Assembly: GCA_902488965.1 (NCBI GenBank)
Contig: CABTYA010000003.1
Location: forward strand, 1 to 34,618
Direction of reading: 5' to 3'
Length of the DNA stretch: 34,618 nt
From: an uncultured Veillonellaceae bacterium
GTDB lineage: Bacteria > Bacillota > Negativicutes > Veillonellales > Negativicoccaceae
Positions 16,379 to 24,487 of this stretch are shown here, piece after piece. Both the position numbers and the translations under genes were made by a program. How positions within the stretch are numbered: the first letter of the stretch is position 1; each line of letters starts with the position of its first letter. The notes under the pieces are model-generated. The model searched no databases. It was not told where the DNA came from and saw nothing but the letters and a program-made list of their open reading frames with translations.

Positions 16379-17836
16379 TCATAACAACAAAATCAGCAGC
16401 ACCGCAATGATCGCCAGCCCGATCGTCCACGCATAGTTGCGCCAATCATCGCGCCTGTGCAGGGGCGCCGCCCCGTCGACGATTTTCTGTGGCGCAGCAT
16501 CTGTCGGGTCGTTCCTGTTTTCTCGCACAGTAGTATTTATATTTTGTCGGGCGACGGTACGGTTTCTGCCGTTGTCAACGCAAGTCCGAACCGCGGCACA
16601 GCGGTTGCCGATTCGTGTTGCGCTTTGGCCGTACGAAGCATGCCGATAGGCCGCATTCATCGAACGTGAATCGCCTGTCGTGTCGTTCACCGATTGCACA
16701 GTGCGGTCGTTGTCGAATAGTGCGGCGTTTTCGACAGACGACACGTACCGATAGGCGATACTCTGCAAGTGAAGGGTACCCGTCCGCATATCCCTCTCAC
16801 GCGCCGCCTGTGCGGCAAACTTTGCTTTGTCGGCTTGCAATGTAGTTTGCAATGCGGCGCCGGGGGCACACTCCTCCAGCAATATCTCCGTGAACCGCAA
16901 CGCCGTCTCCGCTTGCCCGTACGCCTTTCCCAGCTTTCGAATCGTCGCTTGCAGCGACCGGAGCGTATCCTCTCCCGGCCCTTTGCGCCCCCTGCTCTGC
17001 GCCGCCCAACGCAGCGGACGATACCATGCCCCCCACTCCCGCAACTTCTGCATCAATTTCTCCGCTTTTTGCTCATTACACAAATTGCGCGCCAGCGCTT
17101 CGCCCATCCCCTCTATCATCCACAACGCGATGCCAAGGTCTGAGGAGAGTGTTTCTCCTTGTCGCGCCTGCTCGTACTCCACCGTCAGTCGGTATACCGA
17201 CTCATCCGCCAGCGTGCGGCCCCGATTCGTCGCCGCCGCTACGATTTGTGTGATGATTTCACGCTGATCGATCGGTGAAAAGCGGCGGAACGTTTCCTCC
17301 ATCCGCGAGCTGATTTCGTCGTGATATTCGCGAATGACGTCCGCCGCGTCCGTGTCATGACGGATCAGCGGCATCCCTGCCACCGCCCGCAGTGTGTTCA
17401 GCGCAGAGATCAACTCCCCGCAACGGACACGCGGAAAGTACTCCGCCAGCCGACAACCGACGGTGATGAACGTTTCTTTTGCCAGGGACACACTGCGTAC
17501 CGTCAAGTTGTACAGCAACACGATTTCCATCCACACGGCGACGGCGTCGCTCATATGACCGCAGACAAAAAACGACCGCATACTCACATCGGCCATCTCC
17601 TGCCGCTGCGCCGGCATCCGCTCGCACCATGCGCACACATCGGACGTAGACACGGTAAACAACCAGGTGAGCTCCGCCCGTAAACGACGCTGCGGATGAA
17701 TCAGTATTGCTTCGGCCTCACGGCATTTCATCTCATCCGCCAGCAAGCTTTTTCGCTCACAGGCCATTTGAATGCAAGACGCATGATCGGTCGGATTTAC
17801 CTCCAAGATGTAAAACGGATTGTCTGTCAGTACCAT
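16379..17836 (-). CDS. Tail-anchored protein with J-like N-terminal domain (Hsp70 cassette)
   Basis: I do not recognise a named family. The 485-residue protein starts VLTDNPFYILEVNP and runs through ACERKSLLADEM to ILIHPQRRLRAELTWL (about 45-59). This resembles a J-domain start (NPYxxLGV) and end (VLxDPxxRxxYD), but the HPD tripeptide expected after helix II is absent. The neighbouring upstream gene has the same N-terminal pattern. A helical middle (about 70-370) is followed by an Asn/Arg/Thr-rich, probably disordered linker. The last 20 residues (about 466-485) are one hydrophobic helix ending at the stop, so it should be tail-anchored with the bulk in the cytoplasm. ATG 17836 follows GGGGGAGCGC. 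It is the last gene of the cassette. Confidence 0.72.
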   Translation of the reverse strand: MVLTDNPFYILEVNPTDHASCIQMACERKSLLADEMKCREAEAILIHPQRRLRAELTWLFTVSTSDVCAWCERMPAQRQEMADVSMRSFFVCGHMSDAVAVWMEIVLLYNLTVRSVSLAKETFITVGCRLAEYFPRVRCGELISALNTLRAVAGMPLIRHDTDAADVIREYHDEISSRMEETFRRFSPIDQREIITQIVAAATNRGRTLADESVYRLTVEYEQARQGETLSSDLGIALWMIEGMGEALARNLCNEQKAEKLMQKLREWGAWYRPLRWAAQSRGRKGPGEDTLRSLQATIRKLGKAYGQAETALRFTEILLEECAPGAALQTTLQADKAKFAAQAARERDMRTGTLHLQSIAYRYVSSVENAALFDNDRTVQSVNDTTGDSRSMNAAYRHASYGQSATRIGNRCAAVRTCVDNGRNRTVARQNINTTVRENRNDPTDAAPQKIVDGAAPLHRRDDWRNYAWTIGLAIIAVLLILLL

Positions 17837-17910
17837 GCGCTCCCCCTTCTCTCCCGTATGCCCGTGTCTGTACGATGACGGCCGACATGTGCCGATAGGT
17901 CGCCAGCCGA

Positions 17911-18915
17911 TTACTTGCGGCAGGATTGTTCCAGCCGTTTCGTCCACTTCGCCGAATACATGAACAGGGGCTGCATGCGCTCTAACACCCGTCGGGACTC
18001 GTACGCCATCATCCGCCGCTGCCGAATGCACTCCGCCACACGAAACAGCGTCTCTCCCGCCTGTTCCCATAGAAGCAACGCCCGATGCCGACGCTGCGCG
18101 GCGATTTGGATGACTTCCGTGATGCCGAACACATCCTCCGCGAGTGCGAACAAGTCGTCGATACGGCGGCGCCAATCCTCGTCCCAAATGCGCCGACAGA
18201 CATCGTCAGCTTGTGCGTCCAATTGCGCCAAACGATTTCGTATCTCGTCTTGGTATCGCCATCGATACGCCTCGATGAGTGCATAGACAAAATCATTCAC
18301 GTCCAATGTATACGGATTCATACTTTCCCCAAAAACCGTACGCAGCAATGTCTGCAATCGGTCAGCATCGCCGTCATCAAAGGTAGCGACCAGGTCGTTT
18401 GCCGCCTCGGTACGGTACCGCACAATCGCCGCCGCGACCAGTGCCGCATCGGGCACCGCCGCCACGTCCGCTCTCGCACGATACGCATTGATGGCCACGC
18501 GGATGTCTTCCGCCTGCAACCGAGCGAATGAACGCCCCAACGCGACGGCGATCTCCCGTTGCAACGACACATCATCCCGCGGTACATGCGGCGATGCATG
18601 GTGCAGAATATTGACACGTTCAAGATGGCGCACGGACGACACATACGACGGCGGCAACAAGTACGCCGCAAGCACCTGCCCCGTGTGCGACCGCCACGAC
18701 TCGACCAGCCGGCGCAGTCCCCGCGGGGTACGCCACCACACCATGGATAGTTCTGCGTCGATGCGATATAACGGGTGCAGTACCTGTCGCAATGCCGCAT
18801 CGACCGCCCCGCCATCGGCGGACAGCGATTTTCGCTCGGCCAGTTTCATCATCTCCGTCGCCTCGGTGCGCAACGTCGCTCCCAGCAGATAAAACGGATT
18901 CTCCTCGATACGCAT
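17911..18915 (-). CDS. Soluble protein with J-like N-terminal domain (Hsp70 cassette)
   Basis: This is an unrecognised 334-residue protein. The N-terminus RIEENPFYLLGA, then LAERKSLSADGG (about 25-36) and VLHPLYRIDAELSMVWW (about 45-61), parallels the first 60 residues of the next gene and looks like a J domain lacking HPD. The rest appears wholly helical and rich in Arg, Ala and Trp, with no membrane segment or signal peptide. ATG 18915 follows GGGGGATGAG. It lies 78 nt downstream of the Hsp70 gene; a stem-loop fills that gap. By inference it is a co-chaperone or adaptor presenting a client to the Hsp70. Confidence 0.7.
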   Translation of the reverse strand: MRIEENPFYLLGATLRTEATEMMKLAERKSLSADGGAVDAALRQVLHPLYRIDAELSMVWWRTPRGLRRLVESWRSHTGQVLAAYLLPPSYVSSVRHLERVNILHHASPHVPRDDVSLQREIAVALGRSFARLQAEDIRVAINAYRARADVAAVPDAALVAAAIVRYRTEAANDLVATFDDGDADRLQTLLRTVFGESMNPYTLDVNDFVYALIEAYRWRYQDEIRNRLAQLDAQADDVCRRIWDEDWRRRIDDLFALAEDVFGITEVIQIAAQRRHRALLLWEQAGETLFRVAECIRQRRMMAYESRRVLERMQPLFMYSAKWTKRLEQSCRK

Positions 18916-18950
18916 CTCATCCCCCCGTTTCCTACGTCCGCACACACAAA

Positions 18951-18988
18951 CAGGTCGATCCCGCAACAATCATTCCAAGATCAACCTG
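18951..18988 (-). other. Intercistronic stem-loop between Hsp70 and J-like gene
   Basis: The arms CAGGTCGATC and GATCAACCTG pair over 10 bp with one G-U or mismatch position, around an 18-nt loop. There is no T-run, so RNA processing or stability is more likely than termination. Confidence 0.4.
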
Positions 18989-18993
18989 CATCA

Positions 18994-21495
18994 CTAACCG
19001 CGAATAATATTGATGACCGTTTCCGTATCCTCCGTTTCGTCGGAAGGCAGTAAGGAGTACAGCGCAAACACGGTGTTGCGCAAATCGGAAAATCGTTCCT
19101 TCTCCAACAGGAACTTCCCGCGCTCAACCAGCTTGTCGAACCGCTCCCGATCCAGCACCGGCTGTTTCGTCGATGCCACATGCTGAAACAGGTCCTTGAT
19201 ATACCAATCCTGACGATACAATATCCCGAATCCGATCCGCCGCAAGTCCGTCACGGTCTGCTCGAAATCGCCGTCGGCCGTCGGCGTCTGTGCCAACAGC
19301 TCGGCCACATTGACCAGCTGCTCGTACATTTGTTTGTCGTCCTCCGTCCCGTAGCGGGCGACGATATCGTCAAATGTCGTGCGGAGCTCTTGCATTTCGA
19401 TTTGCCGGATTTCGGTCAGATTGTCCCGCCGCGTTTCCGCCAAAAGCCGTTTGGCCTCCAGTATCTTTTCTTCCGCATGTTTGACGCGCTCCATGTCCTC
19501 GTCATCCCCCGCGAGCATATCCGCTTCGTATACTTTATCCCGCACGGCTTCCAAGCGCTTGTCGTCGATGCGCCGACCGATGGCATCGACCCGCTTGCGC
19601 AAGGCCGTCGCACTGTCGGCCACGCGAGCAGCAATTTCCTGCGCGGTCTGCGTCCCCTCTTGCCGCGAGTAGAAGTTCTTGTCCCCACGCACGACGCCGC
19701 GCACTTTTGGCACGGCGACCGAGATGACGACATGCCCCGCGTCGGTCACTTCGTAGCTGCAGATGAGCTCATCGCCGACCTCGATATTCCCTTCGTCAAA
19801 ATCCGTGCCGGCAAACTTGAGCGTCCCGATCAGGCGGTTGTCGCTGACCGGATGCGTGATATCCCCCTCATACATCATCAGATGCAGTGCCTCCGAAGAA
19901 CCGGCCGCAATCTGTTGACCGGCGCGATACTTCCGGACGCCTTTTTGCGGCAACGGATCACCCTGCCGGACCAGAAAATCCAGTACCTCCTGCCCGCCGC
20001 TGCCGATTTTGTCGCGCACGGCGACCCCGATGGAATGCGACGCCGGGATGGCCTCGATGACCGCCGCCGTTTTCGTCACGATGATTTCGTTGTGCGGCAA
20101 CGCCACCGTTCTCCCGTCGGCGTCAAATACCGTCACCCGAAAACGGTTCTCGCCCTGCTTTTCCAACGGGACGGACATCATCTCCCCGCTGACCAGCCGG
20201 TTTTTGCCGGACGACCAGCCGGAATCCATGCACTCGACTTGCCATTCCATCCCGTCCGGCAACGCACGCGTCACACTCACACCGATGAGCGCCTCGGCGC
20301 CGCTGACACGCGACTTGTAATTCAGTTCCACGCCCAGTTCGTCCGCCGTCAGTTTCGCGCGGACGCCTTTCCGTTCATGCGACGCATCCTCCCAGTTCAC
20401 GGACTCGGCAAACAGCGCTGCGCCCTCCGCCACTGCGGTCATCGGATTGACCTTGACCGAGGACTTCATCCCCAGCGCCGTCGTGATCGCATCGCGCAGC
20501 GGCTTATAGCACGTCGGGCCACCGACAAATACCATCCGCGCGATATCTTCTTCCGCGACGCCCGCCCGTTTCAGCGTCGCCCGCACCGCGTCGATCATCT
20601 CCTCGACTTGCGGCGCGATTAACGCATTGAGCCGCTCGCGGTCAATACCGATATTCAGATAGATTTCGTCGCCGTTTTCATCGACCGTCGCCGCATCGGA
20701 CTCTTCCAGATTAATATAGGTCTCTTCCGCCGATGACAGCGCGATTTTGGCCGTTTCCGACGCATAGCTCGCCATTCGTTGCAAGCGGCTGTACTTCGGA
20801 TCAGCCATCCCCTCCGCCGGCAATTCGAAATTCTCGTCCAGCCACGGCATGACCATCTCATCGACAATCAGCCGATCGAAATCCCGCCCGCCGCACATTG
20901 CCAGCCCGCCGTGCGCCAGCAGACTCACGCGACCGCCGATATTTTGGGCAATCGCTACATCAAGCGTTCCCCCGCCCAAGTCGAAAATCACGAACAGCCC
21001 CTCTACGGGATCGTACTTCATGACGCTCATCACAGCCGCGACGGGCTCCTGCATCAGTGCCACCCGCTCGATTCCCGCCATGCGCGCCGCATCCGCGGTT
21101 GCGTCTTTTTGCATTTGATTGAACGCCGCCGGTACCGTGATGACGACATTCATCTCATCTTCTTCGTGCCACTCCTCCGGCAAGTATGTGAGCATCTCTT
21201 TCAGAACTTGCGCCGCACACTCTTCCGGCGTCCAGCGAATCCCGGCGGACGGGATTTCCAGTACGGTATCCGTCCCCATGTACCGCTTGAACAGCGCAAT
21301 CGTCTGCTGAGGATTGCGGACCAATTGGGCATACGCGCGCTGACCGATATATTTATTGCCGCGCTTGTTGACATGAATCACCGACGGCGTCACATCCGTT
21401 TGCTCGTGACTTTTCCAGATGCGCGTCGCTTCCCCGTCATACGATGCAATCGCGCTGTTCGTCGTTCCCAAATCGATTCCGATAAATTTATTCAT
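18994..21495 (-). CDS. Divergent Hsp70-family chaperone with extra interdomain region
   Basis: This 833-residue ATPase of the DnaK fold is well above the usual 600-640. The nucleotide-binding domain is intact: GIDLGTTNSA (6-15), a lysine at 70 in ALFKRYMG matching the catalytic Lys of DnaK, VVITVPAAF (117-125), FDLGGGTLDVA (171-181) and MVFVGGPTCYKPL (321-333). After NPMTAVAEGAALF (350-362), where DnaK has a short hydrophobic linker, about 105 extra residues (about 375-478) with beta-type sequence intervene. A normal-looking substrate-binding beta domain follows (about 479-600), then a long charged helical C-terminus of about 230 residues. ATG 21495 has GGAGGGCGG upstream and overlaps the preceding gene by 8 nt. 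It is not the housekeeping dnaK: no dnaJ or hrcA is adjacent. Confidence 0.9.
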   Translation of the reverse strand: MNKFIGIDLGTTNSAIASYDGEATRIWKSHEQTDVTPSVIHVNKRGNKYIGQRAYAQLVRNPQQTIALFKRYMGTDTVLEIPSAGIRWTPEECAAQVLKEMLTYLPEEWHEEDEMNVVITVPAAFNQMQKDATADAARMAGIERVALMQEPVAAVMSVMKYDPVEGLFVIFDLGGGTLDVAIAQNIGGRVSLLAHGGLAMCGGRDFDRLIVDEMVMPWLDENFELPAEGMADPKYSRLQRMASYASETAKIALSSAEETYINLEESDAATVDENGDEIYLNIGIDRERLNALIAPQVEEMIDAVRATLKRAGVAEEDIARMVFVGGPTCYKPLRDAITTALGMKSSVKVNPMTAVAEGAALFAESVNWEDASHERKGVRAKLTADELGVELNYKSRVSGAEALIGVSVTRALPDGMEWQVECMDSGWSSGKNRLVSGEMMSVPLEKQGENRFRVTVFDADGRTVALPHNEIIVTKTAAVIEAIPASHSIGVAVRDKIGSGGQEVLDFLVRQGDPLPQKGVRKYRAGQQIAAGSSEALHLMMYEGDITHPVSDNRLIGTLKFAGTDFDEGNIEVGDELICSYEVTDAGHVVISVAVPKVRGVVRGDKNFYSRQEGTQTAQEIAARVADSATALRKRVDAIGRRIDDKRLEAVRDKVYEADMLAGDDEDMERVKHAEEKILEAKRLLAETRRDNLTEIRQIEMQELRTTFDDIVARYGTEDDKQMYEQLVNVAELLAQTPTADGDFEQTVTDLRRIGFGILYRQDWYIKDLFQHVASTKQPVLDRERFDKLVERGKFLLEKERFSDLRNTVFALYSLLPSDETEDTETVINIIRG

Positions 21496-21871
21496 GGTCC
21501 GCCCTCCGTAAGAACACTTTGCCGAAATGAACCACCGCACCCTCGCCGTCGGTGATCATCGGCTCAATCACATCCGCAATCACATACCTTCCCTCAACTT
21601 GGCATTCATCGGCGTTGAGTACCTCGACCGGCAACCCCTCATCGTACATGTCCCCCACCGGCCAACGCGCCTCCAGCCGCAGCGCGTCATCGTCAAACAG
21701 TTGCCGCCACTGCAGCCGCAACCACTCCCAGCGGCTTTTCAGTCGCCGTTGCTCCGTCCCGGTCAGATATTCGGACATCCGCTCCACCGTCCGGATAAAG
21801 CGGCAATCCTCAATGTACATCTTCACCAGACAACGCACCAAGTACGCCTCGCTCTCGCTTCGTCCTTTCAC
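21488..21871 (-). CDS. Small GrpE-like protein (putative nucleotide exchange factor of the Hsp70 cassette)
   Basis: This 127-residue protein has a helical first half and a C-terminal stretch VIADVIEPMITDGEGAVVHF plus GKVFLRR. That ending resembles the GrpE beta-wing pattern (VVEVLQxGYxxxxRVLRPAxVxV). The similarity is weak and by eye, so the GrpE role is an inference supported by position directly before an Hsp70 gene. I chose the GTG at 21871 because AAGGAAGGGG lies 5-6 nt upstream; the next ATG (VKMYIED) would remove 17 residues. Its stop lies inside the first codons of the Hsp70 gene (8-nt overlap), indicating coupled translation. It is much shorter than housekeeping GrpE (about 180-200). 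Confidence 0.6.
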   Translation of the reverse strand: MKGRSESEAYLVRCLVKMYIEDCRFIRTVERMSEYLTGTEQRRLKSRWEWLRLQWRQLFDDDALRLEARWPVGDMYDEGLPVEVLNADECQVEGRYVIADVIEPMITDGEGAVVHFGKVFLRRADHE

Positions 21872-22161
21872 CGGTATCCCCTTCCTTTCCGCCCCGCGGA
21901 TCGCGTGACCGTCCGTGGCGCTGCCCGCCTCTGCATCACCCCTGCCCCGTTCTCGCCTCCTTCTGTATTCAGCATAGCATTCCGCCTGCGGAGATAAAAT
22001 ACCCTTTTTTGATATTGGCCTGAAAAAAGAACAATTAAAACGTGCGTACGCTGTCCATCGGCGCACACGACTCCGGCAATCAGCACCGCACCTGCTCCCA
22101 ATGCGTGCCAAGGCACACCGCCCGAGGCACCGCCCGCCGCATACAATGATTCCACGCACAC
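21872..22161. other. Intergenic region before the Hsp70 cassette
   Basis: No gene is supported here. An AT-rich patch (21991-22040) presumably contains the cassette promoter, but no hexamer pair at proper spacing is convincing. A 35-codon frame on the minus strand (21868-21975) lacks a ribosome-binding site, but its stop overlaps the GTG start of the GrpE-like gene (GTGA). Confidence 0.5.
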
Positions 22162-22190
22162 AAAAACGGCACTCGTGTGAGTGCCGTTTT
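22162..22190 (-). terminator. Terminator of the uptake operon
   Basis: A perfect 12-bp inverted repeat (AAAACGGCACTC, 4-nt loop) lies 22 bp after the CGGC gene, with T on both exits, so it could work on either strand. Confidence 0.85.
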
Positions 22191-22211
22191 CCCTGTGTCC
22201 CTTTGTTGTTT

Positions 22212-22565
22212 TCAGCGTGTCGGATGTGTGCCTCGAATGATTTCGACTCCCTCTTTCTCAAACTCATCGGCGATTTTGGTAATCACCGGACACTCTCCGC
22301 CGCCTTCCTTGGCGCTCAGGCGAGTACACACCCCCAGATGCATACTCTCAATCCCGAGCGATTTGACGCGGTCGATTTTTTCGCGCAAACCGGCATCATC
22401 ATCCGGCATATCGCAACCGTTACAATACCAAAACGCGCACAACTCGACCTCCTCGCCTTCATACCGACCGAACTTCCCCGTGCGACTGTTGAGCGCATGG
22501 AGGCAAGACGCCCCCGCGCACACACAAATCGCATTGCGACAATTCAAAATCGCAATTTTCTTCAT
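22212..22565 (-). CDS. CGGC-domain protein (Cys-rich, putative metal binding)
   Basis: This small 117-residue protein matches the CGGC-domain family layout: MKKIAILNCRN, a Cys cluster in CVCAGASC (14-21), SRTGKFGRY, then WYCNGCD (48-51) where the family has CGGC, HLGVCTRL and ECPVI, ending EIIRGTH. The family is thought to bind metal through its many cysteines; its function is unproven. Here the second residue of the name motif is Asn. ATG 22565 has GGGGGTGG 4 nt upstream. It lies 13 nt after the transporter ATPase gene and before a terminator, so it is probably part of the uptake operon and could handle the imported metal. Confidence 0.85.
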   Translation of the reverse strand: MKKIAILNCRNAICVCAGASCLHALNSRTGKFGRYEGEEVELCAFWYCNGCDMPDDDAGLREKIDRVKSLGIESMHLGVCTRLSAKEGGGECPVITKIADEFEKEGVEIIRGTHPTR

Positions 22566-22578
22566 TTGACCACCCCCG

Positions 22579-23358
22579 TCAAACCTCCTGCTGATGGCGC
22601 GGCAAGTAGACCACATGAATCTGCCCCGACGGCAACCGCCGAACGGATGAACGCACTTCGTAGAGCTCATAGATGAACGCCTCCGTCAGCAATTCTTCCG
22701 GAGTGCCGACGCCGACAATTTTTCCGTCCTTGAGCGCAACAATCGTATCGCAATACATTGCCGCGATGTTCAAGTCATGAATCGCCGTCACCACCGTGAT
22801 CCCGAGCGCTTTGACAATATCCATAATCTCGAGCTGGTACTTGATATCCAGATGGTTCGTCGGCTCGTCCAAGACCAGACACGGCGTATCCTGCGTCAAT
22901 GCCCGTGCCAGAATGACCCGCTGCTGTTCGCCCCCCGACAAAGTGGAAAAATTGCGTTCCTCAAACGTTTCCAGCCCGACTACACGCAACGCTTCACGCG
23001 CCTTTGCATAATCTTCGGCCGTATTGCGCTCCATCATCTTCTTGTGCGGCGAGCGCCCCATCAGCACGATTTCCAATACGGAAAAATCAAAACTGTAAAA
23101 ATTATGCTGCGCGACCACCGCTAATTGCAACGCCGACTCGCGAAACGACATCTCATCGAGTGCACAATCATTGAGATAGATTTTCCCCGCGTCCGGTTTG
23201 AGCACCCGATACACGCACTTCAAAAATGTACTTTTCCCGCTCCCGTTCGGTCCGATCAGACCGACCGTCCGATTATTGTGAATCGCCATCGATACATTGT
23301 CCAAAATCGTGCGGTCACCGAATGATACGCCGATAGCATCCGCTCGTATATTCATCAT
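22579..23358 (-). CDS. ABC transporter ATP-binding protein (FecE/BtuD type, metal chelate uptake)
   Basis: This is the 259-residue ATPase of a type II importer. Walker A is GPNGSGKST (about 36-44), the Q-loop is in VVAQHNFYSFD, the signature LSGGEQQR (about 137-144), Walker B LVLDEP (about 157-162) and the H-loop AIHDLN. Closest relatives by motif are siderophore, haem and cobalamin importers. Its ATG (23358) overlaps the stop of the permease gene (23355), and GGAGG lies 6 nt upstream. It works on the cytoplasmic face with the FecCD permease next to it. Confidence 0.94.
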   Translation of the reverse strand: MMNIRADAIGVSFGDRTILDNVSMAIHNNRTVGLIGPNGSGKSTFLKCVYRVLKPDAGKIYLNDCALDEMSFRESALQLAVVAQHNFYSFDFSVLEIVLMGRSPHKKMMERNTAEDYAKAREALRVVGLETFEERNFSTLSGGEQQRVILARALTQDTPCLVLDEPTNHLDIKYQLEIMDIVKALGITVVTAIHDLNIAAMYCDTIVALKDGKIVGVGTPEELLTEAFIYELYEVRSSVRRLPSGQIHVVYLPRHQQEV

Positions 23359-24413
23359 TGTCCGCCTCCGAATCCGTATGTCTTCTTCACCATCAGATAA
23401 ACGAAACAAGGTCCGCCGATGAGCGAGATGAGAATCCCGATCGGCAGTTCCGTACGCGGAATGATAATCCGGCACAACCCGTCCGCCAAGACGAGGAAAA
23501 TCGCCCCGACCACCGCCGCCACCGGCAGCAAATGCTTGTGATCCGTCCCCACGAGCATCCGCACGACGTGCGGCACAATCAGACCGACAAAACCGATCAT
23601 CCCCGCCGAATACACGGCAAACCCGACAATGACCGAACTCAAGAGCAAGTACAACTGACGATACCAATGCAAATCCGTGCCGAGCGTAATCGCCGTCTCG
23701 TCACCGAGCAGCATCAAGTTAAGCATGCGGCTCTGCGTCCAGAAAAACAGCGCGACCGCCACCACAATCGGCCCGATCACGTAAATCGTATTCCACGTCG
23801 CGCCCGCCATACTCCCCATGAGCCAGTAAGTAATACTCTGAATCCCTTCCTTGTCGTTGGCAAAGTACACAATAAAACTCGAAAACGAGCCGCAAACCGC
23901 GCTGAGCGCCATACCGGCCAAGAGCAGTTTGATCGAACTCGAGCGACCGCCCATATTCGAGATAAAAAGCACCGCCAGCGAGATTCCGAACGCACCTAAA
24001 AACGCCGCAATACCGACAAAGTTCTCGCCGAACGCCGCCCCGACTCCGAGCAAAATCGCCGCCGTCGCACCGAGCGACGCCCCCGACGAAATCCCCAGGA
24101 TATACGGATCGGCCAGCGGGTTTTTCACGATGGCCTGCATGATGACCCCGCTCACCGCCAGCCCGCAACCGACGATTGCTGCCAACACCAGCCGCGGGAA
24201 CCGCAACAACCACACGATATCATGCACGGGACCTTTGCCCACCGTCTCAATCGGCGTATCACTCTGCAATTGCAGGACAATCGCATCCACGACCTCACGC
24301 AAGGGCAGCGATACACTGCCGATTGACAGTCCCCACAACATAGTTGCCAACAAGGCCACTATCAACATGCACAGCACAGCCACCAAACCCGAATATCGAA
24401 ATAAATTTCGCAT
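23355..24413 (-). CDS. FecCD-family ABC transporter permease (iron-siderophore/cobalamin type)
   Basis: This 352-residue inner-membrane protein has about ten hydrophobic segments. Family blocks visible are GLAVSGVIMQAIVKNPLADP and PYILGISSGASLGA near residues 100-130, AGMALSA in the middle, and GFVGLIVPHVVRMLVG near 275, which contacts the ATPase. ATG 24413 follows GGAG by 5-6 nt. It probably forms a homodimer with two copies of the downstream ATPase and is fed by one or both binding proteins encoded upstream. It is the only permease in the window for two receptor/binding-protein pairs. Confidence 0.94.
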   Translation of the reverse strand: MRNLFRYSGLVAVLCMLIVALLATMLWGLSIGSVSLPLREVVDAIVLQLQSDTPIETVGKGPVHDIVWLLRFPRLVLAAIVGCGLAVSGVIMQAIVKNPLADPYILGISSGASLGATAAILLGVGAAFGENFVGIAAFLGAFGISLAVLFISNMGGRSSSIKLLLAGMALSAVCGSFSSFIVYFANDKEGIQSITYWLMGSMAGATWNTIYVIGPIVVAVALFFWTQSRMLNLMLLGDETAITLGTDLHWYRQLYLLLSSVIVGFAVYSAGMIGFVGLIVPHVVRMLVGTDHKHLLPVAAVVGAIFLVLADGLCRIIIPRTELPIGILISLIGGPCFVYLMVKKTYGFGGGQ

Positions 24414-24447
24414 ATACTCTCCTTTAGCTATGACTTTCATGCAGACA

Positions 24448-24480
24448 ATAATAATAACCCGTCTTCCGGGTTATTATTAT
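24448..24480 (-). other. Strong intercistronic hairpin between binding protein and permease
   Basis: A perfect 14-bp stem (ATAATAATAACCCG and its complement) with a 5-nt loop sits 8 nt after the binding-protein stop. On the minus strand its 3' arm reads TTATTATTAT without a pure T-run, so it may stabilise the upstream mRNA or cause partial termination. Confidence 0.6.
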
Positions 24481-24487
24481 CCAGCCG

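Noticed and set aside
18994..21495. Calling the Hsp70 gene dnaK or hscA
   Set aside because: Length, extra interdomain region and lack of dnaJ/hrcA or iron-sulfur assembly neighbours argue against either.
21868..22161. A 97-codon minus-strand frame with a hydrophobic stretch before the GrpE-like gene
   Set aside because: No Shine-Dalgarno site, low-complexity Arg/Gly-rich tail, and it begins inside the terminator region.
22162..22190. CIRCE-like element (GCACTC...GAGTGC) near the Hsp70 cassette
   Set aside because: The arms are separated by 4 nt rather than 9 and are flanked by A/T runs; it is a terminator for the upstream operon.
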